Part shown: piece after piece, positions 18,501-24,594 of the stretch
Position numbering within the stretch: position 1 is the stretch's first letter
Layout of the letters: every line of letters starts with the position of its first letter
Assembly: GCA_030147505.1 (NCBI GenBank)
Contig: JASBVG010000105.1
Coordinates: forward strand, 27,197-91,196
DNA: 64,000 nucleotides
Source: Tardiphaga sp.
Lineage (GTDB): Bacteria; Pseudomonadota; Alphaproteobacteria; Rhizobiales; Xanthobacteraceae
Reading direction: 5' to 3'
The notes under the pieces: generated by a model
What the model saw: the letters and a program-made list of their open reading frames with translations, nothing else
What the model was told of the DNA's origin: nothing
Databases searched by the model: none
Program-made: the position numbers and the translations under genes

Positions 18501-20429
18501 GACGTTGCGTGCAAGCGCATAATTGCCGGACGGACTCGCAGCGGCGGTATTCCGGATGTCGCCCTCGGTGAAGATCAGAAAGTAGCTGGCGCCATTAATC
18601 GTCAGTCGGCCCGTTTGGCCGCCGCCCAGACTGAAGTTTAGGCTGCCGGTCGACGAGTAGTTGATCAACGCCAGGTTGGTATAGGTCGGATCGAAGCCGG
18701 AATTGAGCGTGACCTTGCCGTTTGCGCCGGCGTTGATCGCCGCATTGACGTTGATGGCATGATAGGCGGTGAGGGTCAGCGTGTTGGCGCTGTTCCACGT
18801 AATGGCGGCATTGATATTAATGTCGCCGAGGCCGCTGCTTTGGTTGCCGGGGCCGCTTGCGCCACTGGCCGTGGTTAGTAGGGTGACGTTGTTGCTGCCG
18901 AGGTTGCTCGAGATCGTTGCCGCCGCCGCGGCATCGACGGTCAGGTCGGTGGGGTCGAGCAGCCAGTTGCCGGTTACTCCATAGGCGGCCGACGTATCAA
19001 CGCGAATGCCGTTGATCGACAGCGCGGCGCCAGATGTCTCGATCATCCCGCCGTTGCCGCCATTGGCGCCGCCGCGAGCGGAGAAGGTGCCGTAGGCTTG
19101 GGTGTTGCCGTCCGACCAGACGGCGATGGTGCCGCCATGGCCATTGTCCAGAGCATCGGCACGCACGGTGCTGGTTGAGTCGATCGAAACATTCAGCGCA
19201 TGCGCAAGCGGTTCGCTACCCTGGATACCGCCGCCAATCTGGACGGTCCCGCCGCCGGCCTTGCCTGATGCATCGATCAAGGCGCCGACGATGGTGACAT
19301 TGGCGGCGGTGAGGTCGATGCTGCCGCCTTTGTCCGCCGTCGATGTCGCGTTGATCCTGCCAGAGGCCTGGAGCGACTTGGTGGCTGTAATCGCAACTGC
19401 GCCGCCTTTGGCGCCGCTCGCGGAGATGACGCCACTGAGATCGACCTTGGTGCCCTTGACCGACACCGAGCCGGCATGGGCACCGTTCTTGCCGTTCGCG
19501 ATCAGGCGACCGCTGACGCGTACCGTACCGCCGGCGCCGCCATTGATGACGATGCGGCCACCGCGCGAGCCGACGGTGTTGGTGCGCACGGCACCGGGAA
19601 TGTTGACGGCATTGCGCAATACGTTCTGCGCGGTGGCGGCGCTGAGATAGACAACGCCGCCATCGGCTTCGATACGGCCCTTGTTGCTGACCAGCGCGCG
19701 ATTGGGCTTGACCAGCTTGCCGAGTTCGCTCGACGGCACGGCGACCGACAGGAAGCCGTCGCCTGCGAGATCGAGCGTGGCCTGCTCGCCGGCGCCGAGG
19801 CCGACTTTGCCGAGTCGCGCAGAGATGACGCCGTTATTGGAAACCTGGCCGCCGAGCAGGGCGACGAAGCCGCCGTCGGAGACGTTGATACGGCCATTGT
19901 TGATCACGCCAGCCGATCCGCCACCGCCATCGAACTTGTAGTTGCCGGCAAGGAAGTCGGAATCCTTGATATTGAGCGTCGAGGCGGCGAACGAGCCGGT
20001 ATTGATCACGCCGGTTCGGGTGATCGCAATGCCGTTCGGATTGACCAGCAGCACCGTGCCCGGCGCGTTGATGGTGCCGGCGATGCTCGACGGTGTTGCC
20101 CCGGTGACGCGGTTCAGCGTTGCCGAGGAGGCACCGGGCTGATTGAAATTGACCGTGCCGCCGGCGCCGACCGAGAAGGACTGCCAGTTGATGATCGCGC
20201 GGTCGCTGCCCTGATTGACGTTCAGCGTGCTCGCATTGGGCTGAACGATCGCCGCGCTGCCTGCGGTCACCGATCCGCCTGACGGTAGCTGCTGCGTGAG
20301 AGCAGGGGCTGCAAACATCAGCAGGGCGGTGGCGGAGACCGTCGAGCACAGCAGTGCGCGCAGACGCGGCGTGATCGGCCGCAATCCCGTTTCGAGCAGC
20401 AATGTCAAAGCCAGACGACGCTGTGTCAT
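6564..20429 (-). CDS. Giant filamentous-haemagglutinin-like TPS adhesin (TpsA1), 4621 aa
   Basis: This is a huge secreted beta-helical adhesin of the two-partner secretion type. The N-terminus is an extended signal peptide ending near residue 45 (PALTQQ). The TPS/haemagglutination domain (about 50-170) has IINWQSFSVGAGGTVNF, LNRVTG and LVNPNGI at 129-134. A long beta-helix follows, with many GLUG-type repeats (VGGLVG...) and three large internal super-repeats. Two YDG-type modules lie near 3267-3450, eight tandem 82-residue MBG-type repeats at about 3453-4109, and a ninth near 4197-4278. The C-terminal 170 residues resemble a C39-like peptidase fold with WLLATGLSPDGKSVLANDP but no catalytic Cys or His. 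I saw no cysteine after the signal peptide. TpsB is encoded at 21720-23450 and should export it. The ribosome-binding site is weak and a hairpin lies in the leader. Confidence 0.92.
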   Translation of the reverse strand: MTQRRLALTLLLETGLRPITPRLRALLCSTVSATALLMFAAPALTQQLPSGGSVTAGSAAIVQPNASTLNVNQGSDRAIINWQSFSVGAGGTVNFNQPGASSATLNRVTGATPSSIAGTINAPGTVLLVNPNGIAITRTGVINTGSFAASTLNIKDSDFLAGNYKFDGGGGSAGVINNGRINVSDGGFVALLGGQVSNNGVISARLGKVGLGAGEQATLDLAGDGFLSVAVPSSELGKLVKPNRALVSNKGRIEADGGVVYLSAATAQNVLRNAVNIPGAVRTNTVGSRGGRIVINGGAGGTVRVSGRLIANGKNGAHAGSVSVKGTKVDLSGVISASGAKGGAVAITATKSLQASGRINATSTADKGGSIDLTAANVTIVGALIDASGKAGGGTVQIGGGIQGSEPLAHALNVSIDSTSTVRADALDNGHGGTIAVWSDGNTQAYGTFSARGGANGGNGGMIETSGAALSINGIRVDTSAAYGVTGNWLLDPTDLTVDAAAAATISSNLGSNNVTLLTTASGASGPGNQSSGLGDININAAITWNSANTLTLTAYHAINVNAAINAGANGKVTLNSGFDPTYTNLALINYSSTGSLNFSLGGGQTGRLTINGASYFLIFTEGDIRNTAAASPSGNYALARNVSLNNNWGTYFGTFSGTFSGLGNQLNVGYNNYFITALASTGTVRDLVLNAQTPYQSGLNVTWGNPRSSLAQTSAGTVANVYLSGTFNSEAALIGSVTGGLITNVYVTGLLNANQAAIASSMSNATLRNAYSLTGNGVMIGSVSNSTIVNVFTNAINGITSSASNTTFINAYYDLSTRGTTSPYGTGLTTFQLQSGLPAGFDSGSWAISTGTTYPYLRSAFSSAPQIVSGTGYSNSAGAVWQNTTVNLEIDSYRYFQASRTGNNGYYYFQLPTREILPSGSTVVTYIISGNYSDYYAAATLALNATDSVRNMGLLNDSIGVWTTATTLSDPRVGSDLSAALTAAMTELRPNFYQTYYLQYGSSLGVYTPSIQTRRILNAAGNFTVDAGNGTFSAITAADDLTLTQWFGNVQGYTPMIAAGRDILLNTGLSSGWMRAGRDVKIQTGFTTDGMTIYAGGDIVFNQAVNVTGMYLNAGDDILFNAAVNSTGTLQVNAADTISGSGAITTAGFWLQAGNYRQIGSLGTFTATDFRLAAGTTFVRVLGGDGSAGNAYQIADVYGLQGISAGLSLHYKLANDIDAALTSTWNANAGFVALGNGQTSATAFTGSFDGQGHVISSLTINRGGTDDVGLFGSNAGHIFDVGIANGRVAGRNNVGALAGNNLEGGVIERSFGGATVSGSTSVGGLVGVNTGTISQSYSTSSVTGGTNVGGFVGYNRHTATADGNISNGYAQGSVSGTNQVGGFFGLSDSATAIASSYSTGRVIGTSNVGGFGGKQNGTASISSYWNTETSGQAGSASGSGLTSAAMQAGLPDGFSGSVWGIVDGKSFAYLKWQFPNGTPQVVTGYAYKDNGVTLLNGGQINAMVDGITLGRGVSYFNGLYIVLIPEGSIHSSGSNVVAYYTANSSLSLLNSASFAYQATGSVTMPDIWGGYLSIPAPGNSVSSANPAISSAWTSANAIGSSFVSGLTGARLGGSGNFTVDAAPDTSGGKVFITTGGADDIIVGAVNFANSNLITLNSAHDILINGALSGTGNLAFTATNNIIFNNAVTGSNDFTLKAGGYIAANNSFSANNFTLDGTWSQISAALPSFAANTMTFTSGAFIRALGGDGTSAAPYQLTDIYGLQGLNSPQLMNKNFVLANSIDASVTAIWNGGAGFIPIGSGDQQASYEGNFIFMGSGNRGVVDKANSFAGTLDGQGYTINNITIITGRNDVGIFGSNAGTIRNVGVVGGTIVGSDYVGGLVGFNYGTITRSWTSGVNVSGRGGVGGFVGGNGTGSLISESYANSRVGGTYYVAGFVGVNDAYIWWLNSNGPPGSGSWGGTITNSYAMAGGSAGGFSGRGNGTANIALEGGLANYAATYGTTGLPNGFSSSIWGIVPGYSYPYLLWQFPAGTTPQAITGQVFNGPGGNGYGGVAVNAVVNGVSVGSGFSDGYGFYQLLLPQGTVSGSSSLLVYTSGLGANGGAALQSTSGSAKNNNIYTGSYLGWTTSSSNYSSNGYTTELTSAVGGNASVQSFVNGLTGIAITSTGTGPYVVGQALTAIGGVYINASGVSVTSAINAGGAVALTGTGISVTAAINAGGSVNLNAVGNSDITVNGVITSGGTLTMIGRNLNLGAAVVANGQATLNATGTFNAASSITANGAVTITGTSITAGPLYWTSGLLTATASSGAVIFNGLLSGAGPGAGATISGASITANSSIQWQAGLMRLTATDGNVILNGALSGWGPGAALTIAGRDIAMKSATWQNGGANINASAGNVYVDGSLVGSGTGASANVTGRTVSITGGLSWANGGLYLVASAGDVYVGGGVTGGGTGAGGSISGSNITLGALAWANGTMTTSTAGALAIGDYVNGMGSQWTINSGTISVGGAVGVQTFQLNSGNWLQNTTDLRSFYAVNFNLGSGVQFTRFAGGDGTVNDAYKVIDIYGLQGIATTPSLFSKNFALGADIQAGITAGWNNGAGFNPIGNASRVFSGSFQGNGYNINGLTINRAGTDNIGLFGYVNGGLAKLDNFSLTNVSIVGNSNVGAVAGSVGGAVRNISVTGNVTGKGDNVGGIAGNAFVGGGINTSGFFQLGFSGSVMAGTSGWQYVPGGIGPIDGGGGGGSNVGGIVGLTTVSVWRSYSLGSVTSIGNESQNVGGLVGWLRPRGTNVSNNASVNDSMSMANVTAYGSGPVDYATTRGGNFVGGLVGQNGDMTQTLSGQRYPGGNINNSFAGGNVRAAGSPTGGLVGYNAGAIFASYATGSVTVYGNGGGTNGANGGVGGLVGYNVGSISQSWATGAVTNTGGAFTGGLVGQHGAAGTSEVAIGFGAATISDSYAQGSVTGSGPTGGLIGILQTAASFTRTYATGWVSGSGYNGGLIGASNGNAGGASINNYWNMDSSGRNAAIGAVFSGSAGSYYGMTDSQAKNPGSLLFPGVYSYGGFGFGGTWANIGGSYPVLATQNSHTIFVVANNTTSPYDTTPTITYTLYGVRRYDNNSINNLSLQLNNSSIQQAMQVNGDGDLVIGGQVNKQSSDGSAYRFVFLPGAVARTPKAIVVQGGNISREYGDANPTGTSSVSVGGSGLANGDTIGYVGISNGPGAANNSHNGGADADAGYSYSYNTSNAFFTSGSALNYTITYANGSMAVTQRQVTVELIGSTTKTYDGTTDGANLTAANFRVSNLYPGSPDYNAITAAITGASAATYGSANAGTGIVVSVTGVGLTSGNPGLARNYVLTSTTAIGSIGTITPKALSGTVNLGGINKTYDGTTTSGGGSTSISGSAYGFIGSDSAILSALAGVYDSANAGAHTISGFSGLTLGNGNYSIGSLTITGTGSIARAAITVSAAGGSSSYGSSPTDPGLTATGLKNGETVAVLTGLSNSFGIDGQTNAGSYTLSVLGTLTNSNYTITNFGTGTWTVNPAEIVVTATGGSSSYGQSPGNPGFTATGLQNGQGVGVLTGLANSFGIDNLTNAGNYTLSVLGTLTNGNYTITDRRTGSWTVSPAEIIVTATGGSSIYGQSPGNPGFTAAGLQNGQGVGVLTGLSNSFGINNLTNAGDYTLGVQGALTNGNYTITDRRTGSWTVNPAEIIVTATGGASIYGQSPANPGFTASGLQNGQGVGVLTGLSNSFGINNLTDAGDHTLSVQGGLTNSNYTITDRRTGTWTVNPAEITVTATGGSSIYGQSPINPGFTATGLQNGQGVGALTGLANSFEITNESDARAYTLSVVGTLGNGNYTITNRSTGTWTVNPAEIAVTATGGSSIYGQSPANPGFTAIGLQNGQTVGVLTGLSNSFGITNDSDARTYTLNVIGSLGNSNYTIINRSTGSWTVNPAEIVVTATGGSSIYGQSPANPGFTASGLQNGQTVGVLTGLSNSFGITNLSDSNTYTLSVIGTLGNGNYTITDRRTGTWTVNPAEITVTATGGTSVYGGSPSDPGFSAAGLQNGQDVSVLTGLFNTFGIDRFSRAGNHALSVAGDLTNRNYTITGRSTGIWAVTPAPLTVTATDQSKIYGDTLVFAGTEFSSTGLQNGESIGLVTLTSRGQAGTAGVADGPYAITPDNARGGTFDIANYNVTYVNGSLHVTPASIVVGALGGTSVYGTSPLNPGLAATGLKNGENVSVLTGLSNSFGITNFSNAGNHTLSVAGLLTNPNYKVTGTATATWAVTQAQLMYVATPTQRYFGDANPEFSGTITGFVNGDTFASATNGRLQFTTDARQDTIIGAYAIDGSGLMAANYFFVQAPSNATALTISTPPTIPGSQFGPPNSNAGPSSGSVSVSFQPPPAAAQPISVMTTPRVAASNTSRDIATASLPDKNGTADGRSYEPISIYDANQYSQFQLPDYAGQASEAAIFTMIGRFVLPDQAATLMIDTFWNGKAPDLNGTQGKNPLDGKVTFSNSAPIEAGKTNIAEMLKSGAIVIGGAPGQWLLATGLSPDGKSVLANDPVSGKVVALTLDSATGAVGSFAGFYDAKLKRISPSADLAGTALAGTATDSVKDFVPASFVAFKIQ
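6730..7070 (-). other. C39-peptidase-like degenerate C-terminal domain of TpsA1
   Basis: Residues about 4454-4567 of the adhesin contain LKSGAIVIGGAPGQWLLATG followed by a segment reading GKSVLANDPVSGKVVAL. This resembles the second half of C39-type cysteine peptidase folds, where the pattern is G-H-W-V-x-x-x-G ... N-D-P-x-x-G. Here the histidine position is Gln and no upstream catalytic Cys exists, so any fold would be inactive, perhaps a binding or cell-surface cap domain. The assignment rests on pattern recognition only. Confidence 0.4.
7594..7840 (-). repeat. Detached ninth MBG-type repeat in TpsA1
   Basis: One further 82-residue copy (TPASIVVGALGGTSVYG ... ATATWAV) is separated from the main array by a different, longer MBG-like module (about 7841-8100) that contains IYGDTLVFAGTEFSSTGLQN. 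It keeps the LTGLSNSFGI core of the array. Confidence 0.75.
8104..10071 (-). repeat. Array of eight tandem 246-bp (82-aa) MBG-type repeats in TpsA1
   Basis: Each unit encodes a module of the form (N)PAEIxVTATGGSSIYGQSP, then PGFTATGLQNGQ, VGVLTGLSNSFGI, YTLSVxGTLxNGNYTI and RRTGTWTV. The period is exactly 246 bases; for example, the GACTGACC motif at 9031 recurs at 9277. The first copy (highest coordinates) begins AAITVSAAGG and is the most divergent at its N-terminus, while copies 2-7 are very alike. Such units form immunoglobulin-like stalk domains in bacterial adhesins. High DNA identity between copies makes length variation by recombination likely. Confidence 0.9.
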
Positions 20430-20463
20430 GCGGTCCCGTTATCGATCGTTTTTTGTTGTAGCG

Positions 20464-20485
20464 ATGCGGCCGTTGACGGCCGCAT
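20464..20485. promoter_or_regulatory. Hairpin in the presumed leader of the TpsA1 gene
   Basis: ATGCGGCCGT (20464-20473) and ACGGCCGCAT (20476-20485) are perfect 10-base arms with a two-base centre. The hairpin lies between the exported-protein gene at 20534-21256 and the TpsA1 start. On the minus strand it is followed by an A-rich stretch, not U, so it looks like a leader structure or partial attenuator rather than a classic terminator. Confidence 0.45.
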
Positions 20486-20533
20486 GAGGTCGTGTCGATC
20501 CGAGACGGGGCGCCTGCAGTAAGGTGCGGCCGC

Positions 20534-21256
20534 CTAGAACTTGCCCTTCTCGATCTTGGCGATATCCGGGTTTTCCCGGTCGGCGATGTAATTGATGATC
20601 AGCTTCGGCGGGCCTTTCGGCTCCGGCGAGGTGGTCTGGTTGCCATCGCGCTGCATCTGGTAGCGCACGCCGTCGGCGATCAGGCGCACGGCGCCCTTCT
20701 TCTCGTCTTCTCCCGAGAACAGGACGACCGTATTCTCGCCGACCGGAATGCCGGCGCGAGCCGCATCCTTGCGCCAGGTGAATCCGGCGAAATACCGTTC
20801 TAGGCGGCTTCCGGCGGTGATCAGCGCGTCGGGCGCGGCCGGATCCTTGGAATTGTCGTCACCCCAGATCACGTTGACCTGGATGAGCTTCTTGGTTGCG
20901 TAGCCGAAGATGTAAGCGATCTGAGCGGGGCTCGAGACAGGGTCCAGGCTGGCGACGCGAGCCGTCAGCACCGTCGTGCCTTCGACCGGGTTGGTGCTGC
21001 TGGCGATATCCCCGGGTTTGATGCCCAGCGACTTGGTGACGACGGCGCGAACGTCCTGCTCGGTCATGCCGAAGCGGGCATCACGAAAGCCGGTCACCTC
21101 GTATCTGGGTAATTCCGGCTGAGTCGTCTTAGCCGGTTGCTGCGCGGATGCGGTCACGGGGGATGCGAACAACACGTTCAGGCTTGCCGCGGCAGCCAGA
21201 AGCGCATTCCTTGGAGGACAATCAGAGAGAAAATTCCATATGACTTTCATGCGCAT
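20534..21256 (-). CDS. Exported protein of unknown function beside TPS genes
   Basis: The product has 240 residues. It starts with a signal peptide (hydrophobic LLAAAASLNVLFASPVTASA, cleaved near residue 39). The mature part has RYEVTGFRDARFGMTEQDVR, a segment type seen in several periplasmic proteins where a helix follows a short strand, then a mixed alpha/beta domain and a proline-rich spacer (PEPKGPPK) near residue 215. I do not recognise a named family. It lies 104 bases upstream of the 4621-residue adhesin on the same strand and divergent from tpsB. That suggests a role in adhesin export, periplasmic protection or surface assembly (inference). An alternative ATG at 21250 would remove two residues. 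Confidence 0.75.
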   Translation of the reverse strand: MRMKVIWNFLSDCPPRNALLAAAASLNVLFASPVTASAQQPAKTTQPELPRYEVTGFRDARFGMTEQDVRAVVTKSLGIKPGDIASSTNPVEGTTVLTARVASLDPVSSPAQIAYIFGYATKKLIQVNVIWGDDNSKDPAAPDALITAGSRLERYFAGFTWRKDAARAGIPVGENTVVLFSGEDEKKGAVRLIADGVRYQMQRDGNQTTSPEPKGPPKLIINYIADRENPDIAKIEKGKF

Positions 21257-21719
21257 TTCGTTTGTGTCTCACTGTCTCATCCTTATCTTTTTAGCTTGCA
21301 GTCGGACCATTCTCGAATCCGGAGCCTCATCACTGTTAATGGAGGCTCGTTGATTTCGTTGATGAAAAACATCCTTCAGAAAAATCTCAGAATAATTTCA
21401 CGGCAAAATCGAATGAATTTGAGAGCGTTTGGGAGTTAACTAAAGTACTTAACTATCAAGACTTTTCATCGCTTCGCGCCGGGCCGATGGGGATCGTGGC
21501 GTTCGACGGAGAGCCGGTTGGTTTATTACGGATAACGATGAGACCGGTCGCCGCGGCATCGTGAAGTACTGTGTCGCCGAAGCAACGCTCGGGCGGCAAG
21601 GTGTGAGGACAGCGTCTCCGGACGACCGAGCGGCTGTCGTTTTCGATGCGACCCGGCTAGGACGATACAAATGAAATGCGGCCAGCGGCTAAGGCTGGTC
21701 GAGGGCAAAGAAATCGGAA
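21257..21719. promoter_or_regulatory. Divergent control region between the TpsA1 unit and tpsB
   Basis: This 463-base gap lies between divergent genes and should hold promoters for both. Bases about 21290-21460 are visibly richer in A and T than the surroundings. Within them AGTTAACTAAAGTACTTAACT (21434-21454) has AGTTAA/TTAACT arms and looks like an operator. No convincing gene is present; short open frames here lack family features. Confidence 0.5.
21434..21454. promoter_or_regulatory. Candidate operator palindrome between tpsA1 and tpsB
   Basis: The arms AGTTAA (21434-21439) and TTAACT (21449-21454) are exact inverted repeats in an A/T-rich stretch about 270 bases before tpsB and 180 bases before the minus-strand exported-protein gene. 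The binding protein is unknown. Confidence 0.35.
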
Positions 21720-23450
21720 GTGGTGGGGCGTCTACGGTTCATAAAGCTTGGCGTAGTGGTCGCGGCATCTTTGATGAATGCTGCCGCTTGGGCGCAGAAT
21801 GTGCCGGCGCCGAGCCAGGTTGCGCCACCGCAGATCGTGCCGCCGTCCTCAACGGCCCGCATCGCGATTCCCCAAGTACCAGCCGGCGCTGCCATTCCTG
21901 CCGAGGCCAAGCGCTTGAGCTTTCGGCTGACCGGCGTCCATATCAAAGGCGAATTCCCCGAACTCGCCAGCGAACGCAAAGCGCTCTCGAACCCGCTTGT
22001 TGGCCGTCGCGTCACCGTCGCTGACATCTTCGCGTTGGCCGACAAGATTCAGCAGATCTATGTCCGCGCCGGTTATCCGCTGGTCCGAATCGTGATCCAG
22101 CCACAGGAGATCGAGGGCAGCGCGCGAATCGAACTGCGTGTCATCGATGGTTTTGTGGAACGGCTCGATCTCGATGCGCTCGATGGCCGGCTTCGCAACT
22201 ACATTGGTGCCGTGCTGGCGCCGCTGGTTGGGCAGACGCATCTGAAGCAGGCGGAGCTCGAACGTCGTCTCCTGATTGCCGGAGATGCGGCCGGGCTGAC
22301 ACTCAACGCGATCTTTTCGGCCGGCAAGAAAGAGGGCGGTTCAGTTCTGATCCTGACAGGGCGTTACAAGCCCGTTTCGGTGAGCGTCTATACCGACAAC
22401 GCGATGCCGCGGGTGTTCGGCAACTATCAGCTCGTCACCGCCGTCAGCGCCAACAGCGTGCTTGGTTTTGGTGAGCAGATTACCGTGTCGGCCGCTGGTT
22501 TGCCGAATGACTCTTTCCCGAACAGCGATCCGGTTCGGCGCTATCTGTCGGGCAGGGCCATATTCCCGATCGGAATCGATGGCCTGAAATTCGAGGTTGG
22601 GGTCACCAATGGTGTTACGACACCGCGGGTGGATCGAAGCGCCGCAACCCAGGGGCTGCTCAATCAGGCCTATGGGCGGCTGTCCTACGACATCATCAAG
22701 TCGCGCGACGGGGAGCTGACGGCCTTCGGTCGGTTCGATGCGACCAATGAAGAGCTGGACACCTTGCTGTTCGCGCCGCCGCTTCCGCTCAGTCTCGACC
22801 GCGTGCGCGCATTGCGCAGTGGCCTTGAAGGCGTATGGCGACTACGCGATACGGGGACGACCGTCAATTTCGACACGACCTTCTCGCGTGGCCTGGACGC
22901 ATTTGGAGCGCGCTCCGCTGAGGATGCGACATTCCTGTTGCCGCTGTCGCGTCAGGGCGCCGATGCGGAGTTCTACAAATGGAACGGCCGTGTCGAGATC
23001 ACGCAGGCTCTACCCGAGGGCTTTGCTGCCACCGCCATACTCGCAGGCCAGACCTCGTTCAACAAGCCGCTGCTGAATTCAGAACAGTATGTAATCGACG
23101 GCTCACGCTTCCTCTCGGGATTCACGGCTGGCTCGCTCGCGGGCGATACGGCTTGGGTTGCCCGCGCTGAACTGGGCCGCGCCGTGGCAGTTCCGTTCGA
23201 GGCCGCGGGGGCGACGCTGACACCCTATCTGTTCGGCGCCACCGGCGAGCGGAAATATGTTGCTCCGACCTTCCTCGAGATCGGCAATCTGCACGCAACG
23301 AATTACGGTGCCGGCTTGCGGGTCAATCTCGTACCGTCGAACACCGGCATGCCATCGAGCTATGGCTTCGTCGAGTGGAGCCGACGCACCAGCAATGATC
23401 ATTCGCGCGATGGCGACCGCGTCTTCACCGGTCTGGCACTGCAATACTAA
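21720..23450 (+). CDS. TPS outer-membrane transporter, ShlB/FhaC/HecB family (TpsB)
   Basis: This 576-residue protein is the outer-membrane pore that recognises the TPS domain of its adhesin in the periplasm and exports it. A signal peptide occupies residues 1-25 (AAAWAQ). A proline-rich linker (about 28-60) leads to a POTRA domain at about 66-145 (LSFRLTGVHIKGEFP ... IQQIYVRAGYPLVRI ... IELRVIDGFVERLD), a second POTRA-like segment to about 205, and a 16-strand-type barrel to the end. The last residue is tyrosine after ALQ, as expected of a barrel inserted by the BAM complex. The start is a GTG with GGAAG just before it; a second GTG three bases later is an equal candidate. It is divergent from the TpsA1 unit and is the only TpsB in the window. 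Confidence 0.92.
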   Translation: MVGRLRFIKLGVVVAASLMNAAAWAQNVPAPSQVAPPQIVPPSSTARIAIPQVPAGAAIPAEAKRLSFRLTGVHIKGEFPELASERKALSNPLVGRRVTVADIFALADKIQQIYVRAGYPLVRIVIQPQEIEGSARIELRVIDGFVERLDLDALDGRLRNYIGAVLAPLVGQTHLKQAELERRLLIAGDAAGLTLNAIFSAGKKEGGSVLILTGRYKPVSVSVYTDNAMPRVFGNYQLVTAVSANSVLGFGEQITVSAAGLPNDSFPNSDPVRRYLSGRAIFPIGIDGLKFEVGVTNGVTTPRVDRSAATQGLLNQAYGRLSYDIIKSRDGELTAFGRFDATNEELDTLLFAPPLPLSLDRVRALRSGLEGVWRLRDTGTTVNFDTTFSRGLDAFGARSAEDATFLLPLSRQGADAEFYKWNGRVEITQALPEGFAATAILAGQTSFNKPLLNSEQYVIDGSRFLSGFTAGSLAGDTAWVARAELGRAVAVPFEAAGATLTPYLFGATGERKYVAPTFLEIGNLHATNYGAGLRVNLVPSNTGMPSSYGFVEWSRRTSNDHSRDGDRVFTGLALQY

Positions 23451-23459
23451 GCTTGCCGC

Positions 23460-24332
23460 TTACAGTGCGGAGGACATCATTGGCCACGCTGCAACGATGT
23501 AGACGGGGAGTGGCCGTGCGGCTGCCGCGCTCCATGGCGTGTCTTCGGGCTTCGGCGACAATGCGGTGATCTTGTGCACACCGGTACTGTCGATCGTGAA
23601 CAACGGATCGAGTGTCAGGCTGGCCGTGTCGTCCTTGATCTCAAGCGTCTTGTTGTCGAGTATCAGCCAGCGGCCGTCGTGGCGCACGGTCAGGACGGCA
23701 TGAACTTCTCCGGACACCCGCTCGTTTGCGATGACCAGGCGAAGGTCGTTGTCGGCGTAACCGAGTTCACGCAACGCAGCGTATTTGGCGATAGCAAGAT
23801 CTTCGCAATCGCCGGCACGAGACGTGAACATCAGTAACGGCGTCGCCCAAAGATCCCTGACACCGTATTGCTCCTTGTCGGACACAGCACGAATACTGAA
23901 GTTGATCGAGCGATTGACCTCGGCAATGCGACTCCAGCCGTCGCGGCTTTCGGCGCGGTCGATGATGGCGAGGAAAGCGCGGGCTGCGGCCGGGCAGGCT
24001 GATGCATCGACGCGGCAGCGCTGTAGCACCGACTGATCGTTATGCAGTGCGCGCTTCACGCCGCTCCATTTGGTGTCGAGCGACACGTTCTCGCTCGGTC
24101 CCAGCTCTGCGCGAAATGGCTCCTGCACCGGAGGCTGTTTGGTCACCCATGGAGTGGATGAAATGTATGGATCGGCCAGCGGGCCGATGTCGGCCGGCAC
24201 AGCAAACGGGCTATGCGCATGCTCGAAAATATTAGCGCTTGATGGCGCGGTGCTCATCAGCAGCCCGGCCAGAACCAGAATGTGGCCTGCCCATTGGGCA
24301 ACAACACGCCCTTTTACACACCAGATCGCCAT
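23460..24332 (-). CDS. LapG-like transglutaminase-fold periplasmic cysteine protease (BTLCP family)
   Basis: This 290-residue protein is a predicted periplasmic cysteine protease. A signal peptide lies at about 8-33 (LVLAGLLMSTAPSSA). The catalytic triad is visible: Cys176 in AGDCEDLAIAKYAALRELGY, His211 in GEVHAVLTVR and Asp226 in LILDNKT. The spacing (35 and 15 residues) is close to that of LapG, the enzyme that cuts LapA-type adhesins and the TPS adhesin CdrA in Pseudomonas. The stop lies nine bases from the tpsB stop in converging orientation. That position suggests that this enzyme trims or releases the neighbouring adhesin, which is inference. No LapD-like c-di-GMP receptor is nearby. 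Confidence 0.88.
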   Translation of the reverse strand: MAIWCVKGRVVAQWAGHILVLAGLLMSTAPSSANIFEHAHSPFAVPADIGPLADPYISSTPWVTKQPPVQEPFRAELGPSENVSLDTKWSGVKRALHNDQSVLQRCRVDASACPAAARAFLAIIDRAESRDGWSRIAEVNRSINFSIRAVSDKEQYGVRDLWATPLLMFTSRAGDCEDLAIAKYAALRELGYADNDLRLVIANERVSGEVHAVLTVRHDGRWLILDNKTLEIKDDTASLTLDPLFTIDSTGVHKITALSPKPEDTPWSAAAARPLPVYIVAAWPMMSSAL

Positions 24333-24594
24333 TCAACGCCCCTGTCCTGGGCGCGGCGATCTTGTTGACCGCTCTCAAACCCAAGTCTGCCAAGCTTGTC
24401 TAGCGACGGCATATCTTCGGGCGACTTAACGGGATGGGACGCGGCAGTTCTTTCCGTGCGCAGCGTCAAGGGCCGTTAGAGAAAGATGTTAGGATTTTAT
24501 CGATCGGGGTGGGAGAGCCAGCGGTGCCGACCATGACGGCGCGGGTTGGTAAATATTTGGTGTCGAACGGCAAGGTGCCTGGTCACATAAGTCC
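24333..24594. other. Intergenic region without a recognisable gene
   Basis: The 262 bases up to the hairpin at 24595 lie upstream of the protease gene and downstream of the acyl-CoA dehydrogenase, both on the minus strand. They should contain the protease promoter. Short frames on either strand have no family features. Confidence 0.5.
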
